This document shows, piece by piece, positions 1 through 5,563 of a stretch of 49,260 bases of DNA. Under the pieces are notes generated by a model. That model did not search any database, had not been told where the DNA came from, and was given only the letters and a program-made list of their open reading frames with translations. The stretch is from the IMG/VR virus record IMGVR_UViG_3300033149_001239, positions 1-49,260 of that record. One strand, 5' to 3'. This DNA is from a virus. How positions within the stretch are numbered: position 1 is the stretch's first letter; every line of letters begins with the position of its first letter. Both the position numbers and the translations under genes were made by a program.

Positions 1-108
1 AATTAGTTTTTCTTTTCCACCTTCACAGGCTTTAACCATTTTCTTTTTGCCCGGTCTTGTACTCGGTCTCACCGAGTTACACTTCATATTCTTTTTGCTT
101 ACCGCCAT
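1..108 (-). CDS. Small basic protein, DUF5754-like (partial, runs off left edge)
   Basis: Only the first 36 codons are in the window. The start ATG (106-108) overlaps the TAA of the upstream gene as TAATG, so it continues the translationally coupled chain at 108-954. The visible N-terminus is rich in Lys and Arg and contains the string RPGKKKMVKACEGGKEKLI. That matches my memory of the start of the DUF5754 family, small basic proteins seen in marine phages and large viruses, function unknown. The family assignment is from memory and rests on an incomplete protein. The gene must continue past base 1 on the minus strand. Confidence 0.6.
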   Translation of the reverse strand, partial: MAVSKKNMKCNSVRPSTRPGKKKMVKACEGGKEKLI

Positions 109-467
109 TATGATTGTGCTTTCTTATTAAAACGATTTTGCTGCTTATTAAACCTTTCAGTCATATTAGCTAATTTTTTTGCTGCTCGTTTTTTATTTCT
201 TATTTTTCTTGTTTTCCCTACAGGATTAGAAGAACTATTTGTTGCGATAACTAAACTACCATCATCTTGAAGAGTAGCAGATTTTCTTTTTATCTTCGCT
301 CCCTTTACCTTTTTTTTAGATATACGATTACTGCTTTCAATAGTAGAGTGGCTACTTCTTTTTACCTTTCCATTCTTTTCCCTCTTTACTGAAGCAGAAG
401 TTACTGTTGCTTTTTGTCTTGCCCTGCAATCCATTAAAGCATCTCCTTTTAATCCTTTACAACTCAT
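108..467 (-). CDS. Small highly basic hypothetical protein (119 aa)
   Basis: Not recognised as a family. The 119-residue product is dominated by Lys, Arg, Ser and Asn, with runs such as KKKVKGAKIKRK and RKIRNKKRAAKK, and has no hydrophobic segment. Both ends join neighbours by TAATG overlaps (at 465-469 and 106-110), a strong sign of real coding and coupled translation. Two cysteines near the N-terminus (MSCKG, MDCRAR) are conspicuous in an otherwise Cys-poor protein. The composition suits nucleic-acid binding or condensation, possibly as a minor virion component, but that is inference only. Confidence 0.7.
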   Translation of the reverse strand: MSCKGLKGDALMDCRARQKATVTSASVKREKNGKVKRSSHSTIESSNRISKKKVKGAKIKRKSATLQDDGSLVIATNSSSNPVGKTRKIRNKKRAAKKLANMTERFNKQQNRFNKKAQS

Positions 468-826
468 TAGTTCTTTTTTCTAACTGATTTAACTTTTCTT
501 CCTCCGGCTCCTTGTTTTCCAATTCTTGCCTTTTCAGATTGTTTCTTTTTCAAAGTACCTCTTGACATTTCCGATTTTGTTACCGGTGTCTTTGAAGACA
601 CTCTTCTTGATGGTCTACAATATTCACTCTTACCTCCTGTGCCGCAAGGTTTGTTTGTTCGAGTATCTATCCATCTTTCTTTAGTCCATCTTTTTAAATT
701 AGAACCTGCCTTAGTCTTTCTTACCTTGCCTTTCTTTTTACGGCACTTAGCAGTTGCTTGTGCAGCACGAGCCGACCACTTCCCGTAACTCTTCATTACC
801 TTTCTGTAACAAGCATCTTTTGGCAT
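467..826 (-). CDS. Small basic protein, DUF5872-like (119 aa)
   Basis: The product is strongly basic. It carries in order a K-x-R-W-x-K-E-R-W-I-D-T segment, CGTGGKSEYCRPSRR, and VSSKTPVTKSEMS, followed by a Lys-rich tail. The W-x-D, CG and CRPS-x-R-V-x-x-x-TP-x-T pattern matches my memory of DUF5872, a small viral family of unknown function. One copy of the dispersed palindrome (586-601) lies in the gene and encodes V-S-S-K-T at a position where that family often has a similar string. The gene is coupled to both neighbours through TAATG overlaps. Family assignment is from memory; no biochemical role is known to me. Confidence 0.65.
   Translation of the reverse strand: MPKDACYRKVMKSYGKWSARAAQATAKCRKKKGKVRKTKAGSNLKRWTKERWIDTRTNKPCGTGGKSEYCRPSRRVSSKTPVTKSEMSRGTLKKKQSEKARIGKQGAGGRKVKSVRKKN
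586..601 (-). repeat. Dispersed palindrome copy 1 (TG centre on plus strand)
   Basis: GTGTCTTTGAAGACAC, inside the DUF5872-like gene; reads V-S-S-K-T on the coding strand. Confidence 0.95.
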
Positions 827-954
827 TACTTCTTTATTTTTTTATAAGGACTGTTGTCTATATATTTTTGTTTAGCCTGTCCTGACCACTTATCGGGATT
901 GCCATTCTTTTTTATAGCTGCAGTGAAATATGGTACAGGTTTATTTTTCATCAT
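826..954 (-). CDS. Very small basic hypothetical protein (42 aa)
   Basis: Start chosen at the ATG ending at 954 (M-M-K-N-K-P), because it falls on the stop region of the upstream gene (stop 941-943). A longer frame opens at 1038 but overlaps that gene by about 100 bases. The stop overlaps the next ATG as TAATG at 824-828. The peptide is Lys-rich and contains NPDKWSGQAKQKY. An adjacent ATG ending at 951 is an equally good start. Unrecognised family; placement in the tight chain is the main support. Confidence 0.5.
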   Translation of the reverse strand: MMKNKPVPYFTAAIKKNGNPDKWSGQAKQKYIDNSPYKKIKK

Positions 955-1207
955 CAAATTTTGAATCTGACAATGGCTTTGACATATCTCTACCTCTTTT
1001 CTCAAGTTGCTTTGCTCTTTTTGTTTTAAGTCTGTCAAGCTTGATTTCTGCTTTAACTTGTTTGACTTCGTTACCTGTAAGCCTACCTAAAGTTTCTTTA
1101 CTCTTGGCTCTTCTTACTTTCTTTTTGTAACGAACATCTTGTCTTGCAACTTTTCTTTTTTGTTTCGCTGCTTTTTTCTTGGCTTTTAAATCTGTTTTAT
1201 CAGGCAT
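941..1207 (-). CDS. Lys/Arg-rich helical hypothetical protein (88 aa)
   Basis: Start placed at the ATG ending at 1207 (MPDKTDLKAKKKAAKQKRK), 10 bases after the stop of the upstream gene. Extending to 1285 would overlap that gene heavily. The sequence is almost entirely charged and predicted helical or coiled, with basic runs around residues 8-35 and an acidic end (SKFDDEK). I recognise no family. Like its neighbours it could bind DNA or RNA. It overlaps the start of the following small gene by 14 bases. Confidence 0.6.
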   Translation of the reverse strand: MPDKTDLKAKKKAAKQKRKVARQDVRYKKKVRRAKSKETLGRLTGNEVKQVKAEIKLDRLKTKRAKQLEKRGRDMSKPLSDSKFDDEK

Positions 1208-1217
1208 ACTAATATAT

Positions 1218-1472
1218 TTAAGATGATGTTCTATTATTCTTTTTTCTATGAAGACGCATTTTTGTTCCGAGTCTTGAACCTCCAAAGTTCACCTTACCAC
1301 CTGAAGAAACCTTTCTATTGTTTCTGTCACTTCTTGTGTTCTTTGACCACTTCATAACATCTTTAGGTTTAAAGATATTTAAGTTTGCAGTTGTGCTTTC
1401 TTTTGCCTTACCCTCTTTGTACTTATTCTCTTCAGTTTGAGCGTTAGGTCTTGATTTAGTTTCATCACCCAT
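1218..1472 (-). CDS. Small basic hypothetical protein, first gene of the chain (84 aa)
   Basis: Start chosen at the ATG ending at 1472 (MGDETKSRPNAQTEENKYK). An upstream in-frame ATG at 1493 would lie inside the promoter box at 1491-1498, so it would not be transcribed. The protein has an acidic/polar first third and a basic last third ending KMRLHRKKNNRTSS. No family recognised. It heads the leftward small-basic-protein operon and is served by the minus-strand half of the divergent promoter. Confidence 0.6.
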   Translation of the reverse strand: MGDETKSRPNAQTEENKYKEGKAKESTTANLNIFKPKDVMKWSKNTRSDRNNRKVSSGGKVNFGGSRLGTKMRLHRKKNNRTSS

Positions 1473-1480
1473 AATAAATG

Positions 1481-1498
1481 TATCTTTGTACAAAGATA
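1481..1498. promoter_or_regulatory. Palindromic divergent promoter -7 boxes
   Basis: TATCTTTG at 1481-1488 on the plus strand and the same box on the minus strand (1498-1491) form an 18-bp perfect palindrome, TATCTTTGTACAAAGATA. Each half matches the Bacteroidota -7 element TAnnTTTG. One faces the winged-helix gene at 1513, the other faces the basic-protein chain starting at 1472. I see no TTG at ideal -33 spacing on either side. The two polymerase sites overlap, so they should exclude each other or be co-regulated. Confidence 0.6.
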
Positions 1499-1512
1499 TT
1501 AAATTTAATTGA

Positions 1513-1944
1513 ATGGTTGATTACCTCAAATATTGGCGAGTAATACGGTACTATGTCAAAAAGAAATATGACATAACTCAAGCAGAATTGGAAATGCTTC
1601 TCTTTTTGAGAAGCGAAAAATATTTTTCAAAAGATAACTTTGATGAGTTTGACGAACTCTTAAGTTGGGATAAAAATAGATTTGAAAAATTAAGAAAGGA
1701 AGGTTGGATAGATTCTTTTAGAAAGAAAGAAGGAAAGCGTAGAGCCATATACCAATTATCTTATAAGGCTCAAAGAATGATAACATCTTTATATAAAAAA
1801 TTAGAGGGAGAAGAACTACCTGAAAGTAAATCTTCAAACCCTCTATTCTTGGAAGGAGCAAACTATACAGATAAAGTGTATAGGAATTACATTAAAAAGT
1901 TAAACAAAACTATTCGACAACAACGACATCCCTCTCAGAGATAA
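1513..1944 (+). CDS. Winged-helix (MarR-like) DNA-binding protein (143 aa)
   Basis: Residues about 10-95 read like a winged helix: helices VIRYYVKKKY and TQAELEMLLFLRSEKYFSK, a recognition-helix region SWDKNRFEKLRKEGWIDSFR, then a wing around RKKEGKRRAIYQLSYKAQRMI. This pattern suits MarR/PadR-type regulators, which usually bind palindromic operators as dimers. The C-terminal 40 residues are basic. It is the only plus-strand gene inside the left minus-strand block, and its promoter is shared back-to-back with the leftward chain. Its 3' end overlaps groES convergently by 35 bases. It is a candidate reader of the dispersed palindrome, but nothing in the sequence proves that. Fold call by eye. 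Confidence 0.6.
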   Translation: MVDYLKYWRVIRYYVKKKYDITQAELEMLLFLRSEKYFSKDNFDEFDELLSWDKNRFEKLRKEGWIDSFRKKEGKRRAIYQLSYKAQRMITSLYKKLEGEELPESKSSNPLFLEGANYTDKVYRNYIKKLNKTIRQQRHPSQR

Positions 1945-2167
1945 CTGTATATTGTTCGTCTTTGATTACCATTGTATGTCCTGCTCTTGAGTCATAGTAA
2001 ATTATATCTTCTGCTGCAATGTGAGAAACATCTGTTCCCGGCTTTACAACTTTAGCTTTCTTGTATCTTATATTAGATACATCATCCGCAGATAATAACA
2101 AACCTGACTCTGTCTTAATCTCTTCTTTTATTTGTCTAATTAATATGTAGTGTCCTATTGGTTTCAT
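1910..2167 (-). CDS. groES: Phage GroES co-chaperonin (85 aa)
   Basis: Starts MKPIGHYILIRQI, matching the first GroES strand (usually KPL-x-DRV). A mobile-loop-like segment follows (KTESGLLLSADD, residues about 18-29), where GLLL replaces the usual G-I-V/I-L that contacts GroEL. The C-terminal half keeps the GroES core pattern (AKVVKPG, then EDIIYYDSRAGH near the usual YxKYxG position, then a terminal VVVVE). It is 85 residues, slightly shorter than bacterial GroES (about 95). It lies directly downstream of groEL with an ATGA overlap, the reverse of the usual bacterial groES-groEL order. It presumably caps the phage GroEL during folding of capsid or other virion proteins. Confidence 0.85.
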   Translation of the reverse strand: MKPIGHYILIRQIKEEIKTESGLLLSADDVSNIRYKKAKVVKPGTDVSHIAAEDIIYYDSRAGHTMVIKDEQYTVISERDVVVVE

Positions 2168-3759
2168 TTCTGTTCGTATGTTCTTGCCATTGTTATAATA
2201 GCATTGGTTGATAAAATAGTTACTGCAACCGACACTGCATTTTGTAATGCAGACTTAGTTACCTTTAGTGGGTCAATGATTCCCATCTTATACATATCTC
2301 CCCACTTTCTTTCCTTTACATCAAAGCCGTCATTGTATTCTACTTTTGAAGCTTCATACTGACCTTCATATTTAATTCCTGCATTTTCCCATATCTGAAC
2401 CATTGGAGCACGAAGTGCTTTCTCTAAAATTTGTTGAGCAACTGTAGGTTCACCTTTGCTGAAATCAATACGGTGTGCTTCTTGCATTAATGCTGAACCA
2501 CCTCCCGGAAGTATACCTTCCTCTAAAGCTGAACGTACTGCACATACTGCATCATCAACTCTATCGTATAGTTCTTTTTGTTCTAAGTCTGTTTGACCTC
2601 CAACGTATATTACACCAACACCACCATTTAGCGTAGCGATTCTACTTAAGATAAATTCCTTTTCCTCTTTACGCTTTTCATTTTTCATAGCCACCTTTAG
2701 TTCCTCTACTCTTTTTTGTAAAGAATCATTAACCTCTTCATCATCTTTAATGATGACTGTTGAGTCACGACTAACTATCACCTTAGCACAGTGACCCAAA
2801 TCTTTTTCTGTCATCAATGATAAATCATCTCCGGTCTTCTCACTAAAGTAAGTTGCTCCAACACTGACTGCAATGTCTTGCATTAGTTCGTGTTGTTTGT
2901 ATCCGAATGATGGTGGACCTATGGTACATAACTTTAAGTTACTCTTCATAACGTTAGCGGCTAAAGTGTTGGTTACGTTTTGCGAGGTTGGTGCTATAAT
3001 GAGTAACTTTTTATTTCCTTGTATAATTGGCTTAAGTATATTTTCTATGCTTAATATATTTTCAATTGGTGCATCACTAACTAATACATAACAATCCTCA
3101 AGAAGACATTCATCCTTCTTTTGATTGTTTACGAATAGTGGTGATTCATAACCACGTTGAATCTTTAATCCGTTTGTGGTTTCATAATATGTCTTTGATG
3201 TTTGAGATTTGTCTACGGCTACAATACCATCTTTACCAACCTTCTTATAAACTGATGCTATAATAGAACCTAAACCCTCATCGTTGTTTGCAGATATAGT
3301 GGCTACATCTTTCAGCATCTTATTAGTTACCTTCTTGGCTTTAGCCTTCAGGTTAGAAACAATCAAGTTCGTTTCTTTAATTAAGTCTCTAAGAACATCT
3401 GTCTTATTAGAGTCATTAATAATATGTTTAGCAGCATCTACAATTGCTTCAGTTAAAACAATAGCAGTAGTTGTTCCGTCACCTGCTTGTGTTGCGGTAC
3501 GCTCAGAAGCTTGTTTCATTATCTTGACTGCTAAGTGTTCTGTAGGGTCAAGTAGTGCAACTGCTTTAGCAACTGTTACTCCGTCTTTAGTTACGGTTAT
3601 TCCGTTTGTGTGATGAGGTGATTCAATGAGAACAGTTTGACCGGAAGGTCCTAATGTTGACTTAACTGCTTTAGCAATTTGTTCTATTCCTTTGAATAGT
3701 TTGTCTCTACCTTCGTTATCGAACTGTAAGTTCTTTGGTGTGTATCCTATGTCTGACAT
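2164..3759 (-). CDS. groEL: Phage GroEL chaperonin (531 aa)
   Basis: Full-length chaperonin-60. Conserved features: TLGPSG (35-40), DGVTVAK (59-65), GDGTTT (93-98, nucleotide-binding Asp94), ISANND (156-161), GGVGVIYVGG (379-388), RVDDA (400-404, with the Asp equivalent to the ATPase catalytic Asp398 of E. coli at about 403) and PGGGSAL (418-424). The apical domain (about 190-375) is divergent. The C-terminus ends MARTYEQK, without the Gly-Gly-Met tail of host GroELs. It is transcribed leftward from its own promoter (3781-3812) and overlaps groES by 4 bases. The intact catalytic positions suggest an active foldase, likely for virion proteins. Divergence and gene order argue it is a phage gene rather than a recent host pickup. 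Confidence 0.95.
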   Translation of the reverse strand: MSDIGYTPKNLQFDNEGRDKLFKGIEQIAKAVKSTLGPSGQTVLIESPHHTNGITVTKDGVTVAKAVALLDPTEHLAVKIMKQASERTATQAGDGTTTAIVLTEAIVDAAKHIINDSNKTDVLRDLIKETNLIVSNLKAKAKKVTNKMLKDVATISANNDEGLGSIIASVYKKVGKDGIVAVDKSQTSKTYYETTNGLKIQRGYESPLFVNNQKKDECLLEDCYVLVSDAPIENILSIENILKPIIQGNKKLLIIAPTSQNVTNTLAANVMKSNLKLCTIGPPSFGYKQHELMQDIAVSVGATYFSEKTGDDLSLMTEKDLGHCAKVIVSRDSTVIIKDDEEVNDSLQKRVEELKVAMKNEKRKEEKEFILSRIATLNGGVGVIYVGGQTDLEQKELYDRVDDAVCAVRSALEEGILPGGGSALMQEAHRIDFSKGEPTVAQQILEKALRAPMVQIWENAGIKYEGQYEASKVEYNDGFDVKERKWGDMYKMGIIDPLKVTKSALQNAVSVAVTILSTNAIITMARTYEQK

Positions 3760-3780
3760 TTTAATTTAATTTAATTTGCT

Positions 3781-3812
3781 CAAAGATACGAATTATATTT
3801 ATCTTAGCACAA
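3781..3812 (-). promoter_or_regulatory. Promoter of groEL-groES
   Basis: On the minus strand a TTG (3812-3810) is followed after 21 bases by TATCTTTG (3788-3781), the Bacteroidota -33/-7 arrangement. The leader before the groEL ATG (3759) is a thrice-repeated TTAAA/TTAAT-type A/T stretch without a Shine-Dalgarno motif. Confidence 0.7.
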
Positions 3813-3905
3813 GAACACTAATGTATATATTTTGTCTAAATTACTTTATGAAGAAACATTGACTCTCTATACTACTACTACTACTTTATTAATATTTTTT
3901 AAATA

Positions 3906-3968
3906 CTATCTATGATAGAATATTTTTAACATAATCAACATAAATAAAATAAGTAACTGATAATCAAT
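3906..3968. repeat. AT-rich leader repeat block, copy 1, with small hairpin
   Basis: In the 258-base gap between groEL and the tRNA. It holds a 5-bp hairpin CTATC-TAT-GATAG (3906-3918), then AACATAATCAACATAA (3928-3943), then ACTGATAATCA (3956-3966). The last two recur in the same order at 13280-13308, upstream of the primase-helicase. AAGTAACTGATAATCAAT (3951-3968) recurs with one change at 4839-4856. No ORF is supported here. It may be a promoter/leader or an initiator-binding region. Confidence 0.5.
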
Positions 3969-4017
3969 AAATTAAGTAAAATTAAATAACATAGGAAATA
4001 ACATCTCTATGTTGAAT

Positions 4018-4091
4018 GCACCCATAGTTCAGTTGGATAGAACAACTCACTTCTAATGAGTAGGTCTCAGGTTCGAATCCTGATGGGTGTA
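4018..4091 (+). tRNA. tRNA-Arg (anticodon TCT)
   Basis: Complete cloverleaf. Acceptor GCACCCA (4018-4024) pairs with TGGGTGT (4084-4090), the first pair being G-U. D arm GTTC/GAAC (4027-4043). Anticodon stem ACTCA/TGAGT (4045-4061) with loop CTTCTAA and anticodon TCT at 4052-4054. Variable loop AGGTC. T arm TCAGG/CCTGA around TTCGAAT. Discriminator base A4091. CCA is not encoded. The tRNA would read AGA, a codon used heavily in these AT-rich genes. It is the only tRNA I found and lies alone on the plus strand inside the leftward block. Confidence 0.95.
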
Positions 4092-4092
4092 C

Positions 4093-4125
4093 AAAAAAAA
4101 AGAGGAACATATTATGCTCCCCTCT
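4093..4125 (-). terminator. Rho-independent terminator after the 4154 gene
   Basis: In minus-strand RNA, AGAGG/CCUCU and AGCA/UGUU stems (with a GG bulge) are followed by nine U residues (plus-strand A run 4093-4101). It would end leftward transcription from the gene at 4154-4348 just before it runs antisense through the tRNA. Confidence 0.65.
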
Positions 4126-4153
4126 TTCCATCAATCAATCAAATCAAAATCAA

Positions 4154-4348
4154 CTACATTCTGTAGAAGTTCTTTCTGCCTTCAGCAAGTTCTATGCCGT
4201 CAGCCATCATATCAACTTTCTTTGCTCTATGTAAAGTCTTTCGCAATTGAGCAGCTTGTGCGATACCTGTAATACCATTGGGTCTATCATTGATAAGTCT
4301 TCCCTTCTCAACTCTAAGACCTCCCATACTTTGAAATTTCATTTTCAT
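4154..4348 (-). CDS. Small hypothetical protein (64 aa)
   Basis: Start set at the ATG ending at 4348 (MKMKFQSMGGLRVEKGRL); the ATG at 4342 is equally possible. An upstream frame extension to 4375 would lie in the -7 box at 4365-4372. The peptide carries GITGIAQAAQLRKTLHRAKKVDMMADGI-like helix-forming sequence (about residues 23-50) and is moderately basic. No family recognised. It forms a single-gene leftward unit with its own promoter box and terminator. Confidence 0.6.
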   Translation of the reverse strand: MKMKFQSMGGLRVEKGRLINDRPNGITGIAQAAQLRKTLHRAKKVDMMADGIELAEGRKNFYRM

Positions 4349-4364
4349 ATCTAATGCTTTTGTA

Positions 4365-4372
4365 CAAAGATA
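4365..4372 (-). promoter_or_regulatory. Promoter -7 box for the 4348 gene
   Basis: TATCTTTG on the minus strand, about 17 bases before the chosen ATG. Like the 1481 promoter it is embedded in TTTGTACAAA (4358-4367). No clear TTG at -33. Confidence 0.5.
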
Positions 4373-4403
4373 CAAAAATTTTATTAGGTGTATTCACTAT
4401 TTA

Positions 4404-4465
4404 GGTTCCCCCCGGGCACACGCAGCCGGACCCCAAACCGAAAACCGATTTTTTTTCGAGGGGTG
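4404..4465. other. GC-rich intergenic island
   Basis: Between the leftward 4348 gene and the polyglutamine ORF lies a short island that is GC-rich against AT-rich surroundings: CCCCCCGGGCACACGCAGCC (from about 4407), GGACCCC, then an eight-T run and CGAGGGGTGGGGTAGCG (about 4456-4472). No ORF or clear hairpin explains it. The gap 4376-4498 holds nothing else I can support. Confidence 0.4.
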
Positions 4466-4498
4466 GGGTAGCGTTTTCTGTGTCGCATCTCGATTTTT

Positions 4499-4762
4499 TT
4501 AGCTTTTTTTTAGCTGCTGCTGCTGCTGCTGCTGCAATACATATTGCTGCTGCTGCTGCTGCCGGTTAACGTCTCGCATTCCTGTTGCATCTCCTCCTGT
4601 TCCTGTGTTCCTCCTCTCCTTTCCTCCATTCCTTGAGTAAAAGCGATTACATCGTGTCTTTGAAGACACAAAGAGACTTTGCTTAACATCTGTGCGAAGA
4701 TTTATTACACCAAACAAAACTGCGTAAATAGAAAGAGAAAAGAGTGCGACAAAGTTTATCAT
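4499..4762 (-). CDS. Hypothetical membrane-anchored polyglutamine protein (87 aa)
   Basis: The frame begins MINFVALFSLSIYAVLFGVI, one N-terminal hydrophobic segment (about residues 3-20) that could be a signal anchor. A basic middle follows, then a tail with six Gln, Y-V-L, and seven Gln encoded by CAG repeats. A copy of the dispersed palindrome (4654-4669) lies in frame as V-S-S-K-T. The anchor plus long polar tail is the general shape of a small spanin or holin accessory, but no family is recognised. The ORF may also be a by-product of the repeat-rich zone. Confidence 0.4.
   Translation of the reverse strand: MINFVALFSLSIYAVLFGVINLRTDVKQSLFVSSKTRCNRFYSRNGGKERRNTGTGGDATGMRDVNRQQQQQQYVLQQQQQQQLKKS
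4513..4562. repeat. CTG/CAG trinucleotide repeats around a small palindrome
   Basis: GCT repeats (4513-4535, 7.7 units) and again (4546-4562, 5.7 units) flank AATACATATT, giving GCAATA-CA-TATTGC at the junction. Such repeats are prone to slippage and hairpins and are unusual in a compact phage genome. Confidence 0.8.
4654..4669 (-). repeat. Dispersed palindrome copy 2 (TG centre on plus strand)
   Basis: GTGTCTTTGAAGACAC, in the polyglutamine ORF; reads V-S-S-K-T if that ORF is translated. Confidence 0.95.
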
Positions 4763-4838
4763 AGAATTAGACTAATATTAGAAAAGAATTGTGTATATTG
4801 CAGTATGCAAAGGGAACGAGAGAGTCTCGAACAACCCT

Positions 4839-4856
4839 AAGTAACTGAAAATCAAT
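4839..4856 (+). repeat. Leader repeat, copy preceding the 4881 gene
   Basis: AAGTAACTGAAAATCAAT matches 3951-3968 at 17 of 18 positions and sits 25 bases before the ATG at 4881. A small hairpin CGAGA-GAG-TCTCG (4817-4829) lies just upstream. The 4763-4880 gap otherwise holds only AT-rich sequence, presumably the main rightward early promoter, which I could not place. Confidence 0.55.
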
Positions 4857-4880
4857 TATTTAACTTAAAATTAACAGACA

Positions 4881-5525
4881 ATGAGTCAATTATTAGAAAT
4901 CGAAAATGCATTCTTAAGAATGCCATCAGTGAAAGAATCACTGAAACTAAATGAAGTAAAACGCATTCAGCGTTCAATCGACAATGCTCACAAGAGCAAA
5001 TTCAATCATACAACAAAACTTGCTAAGCTAATTGGCGAGGCAGTAGAATGGTTCGTAAGTGATGAAGCAAAAGCAATCTTTCGTGAAGAGGGCATTGAAT
5101 GGAACAAAGAAGAGTTCGGTAAAAAAGTATTCGGATATCAGAAGTCATTCTTCTACAAGCTAATCAAGGTAGCTAACCTTGACCAAAGAATAGTAGATGC
5201 ATTCAATACACAATGTGATGCAATCGGAACAGATGCAAATCGTTCTATTGCCGGATTGCTTGAGTTCAGCAGAACAATAGATTTGACTGCTATTGAAGTT
5301 AGCGAAGATGCTACAGAAGAAGAGATTGCTGAAGCAGAAGCAGAAGTGATTGCTGAAGCATCTGTTGAAACGGAAAGAGTTAACTATCAATTTGTGATGA
5401 CATACAAGAATCCAAACGGAACAAATCTATCCATTAGAATTGATGACCAAGGAAATGTTTCCGGTAACAATTTAGAAGAGATTGCAAACGCAATTCAGTT
5501 TTTACAAAATTCAATTAATCAATAA
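4881..5525 (+). CDS. Hypothetical protein with possible helix-turn-helix, first rightward early gene (214 aa)
   Basis: Residues about 72-100 (WNKEEFGKKVFGYQKSFFYK and the following LIKVANL) resemble the helix-turn-helix of ParB-like proteins, where a partner helix is followed by a recognition helix and a Leu-rich stretch. Residues 140-158 are an acidic Glu/Ala run, and the C-terminal 60 residues look like a small beta domain (FVMTYKNPNGTNLSIRIDD). As the first gene of the plus-strand block it is well placed to be an early regulator or initiator. Its stop is followed after two bases by a palindrome copy. Family not recognised; the DNA-binding call is tentative. Confidence 0.55.
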   Translation: MSQLLEIENAFLRMPSVKESLKLNEVKRIQRSIDNAHKSKFNHTTKLAKLIGEAVEWFVSDEAKAIFREEGIEWNKEEFGKKVFGYQKSFFYKLIKVANLDQRIVDAFNTQCDAIGTDANRSIAGLLEFSRTIDLTAIEVSEDATEEEIAEAEAEVIAEASVETERVNYQFVMTYKNPNGTNLSIRIDDQGNVSGNNLEEIANAIQFLQNSINQ

Positions 5526-5527
5526 AA

Positions 5528-5543
5528 GTGTCTTCAAAGACAC
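5528..5543 (+). repeat. Dispersed palindrome copy 3 (CA centre)
   Basis: GTGTCTTCAAAGACAC, intergenic; two bases after the 4881 gene stop and 20 before the amidoligase ATG. No T-run follows, so it is not a terminator. Confidence 0.95.
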
Positions 5544-5563
5544 AATCTAAAACCACAGATATT

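Noticed and set aside
930-1130. Plus-strand hydrophobic ORF opposite the basic-protein chain
   Set aside because: Its Leu/Ser/Phe composition is the complement of Lys/Arg/Glu codons on the coding strand.
5528-5563. GTG start for the amidoligase gene within the palindrome
   Set aside because: The GTG is the first triplet of a palindrome copy that also occurs between other genes; the ATG at 5564 is a better start. The same reasoning applies to GTG 8948 before the 8987 gene.
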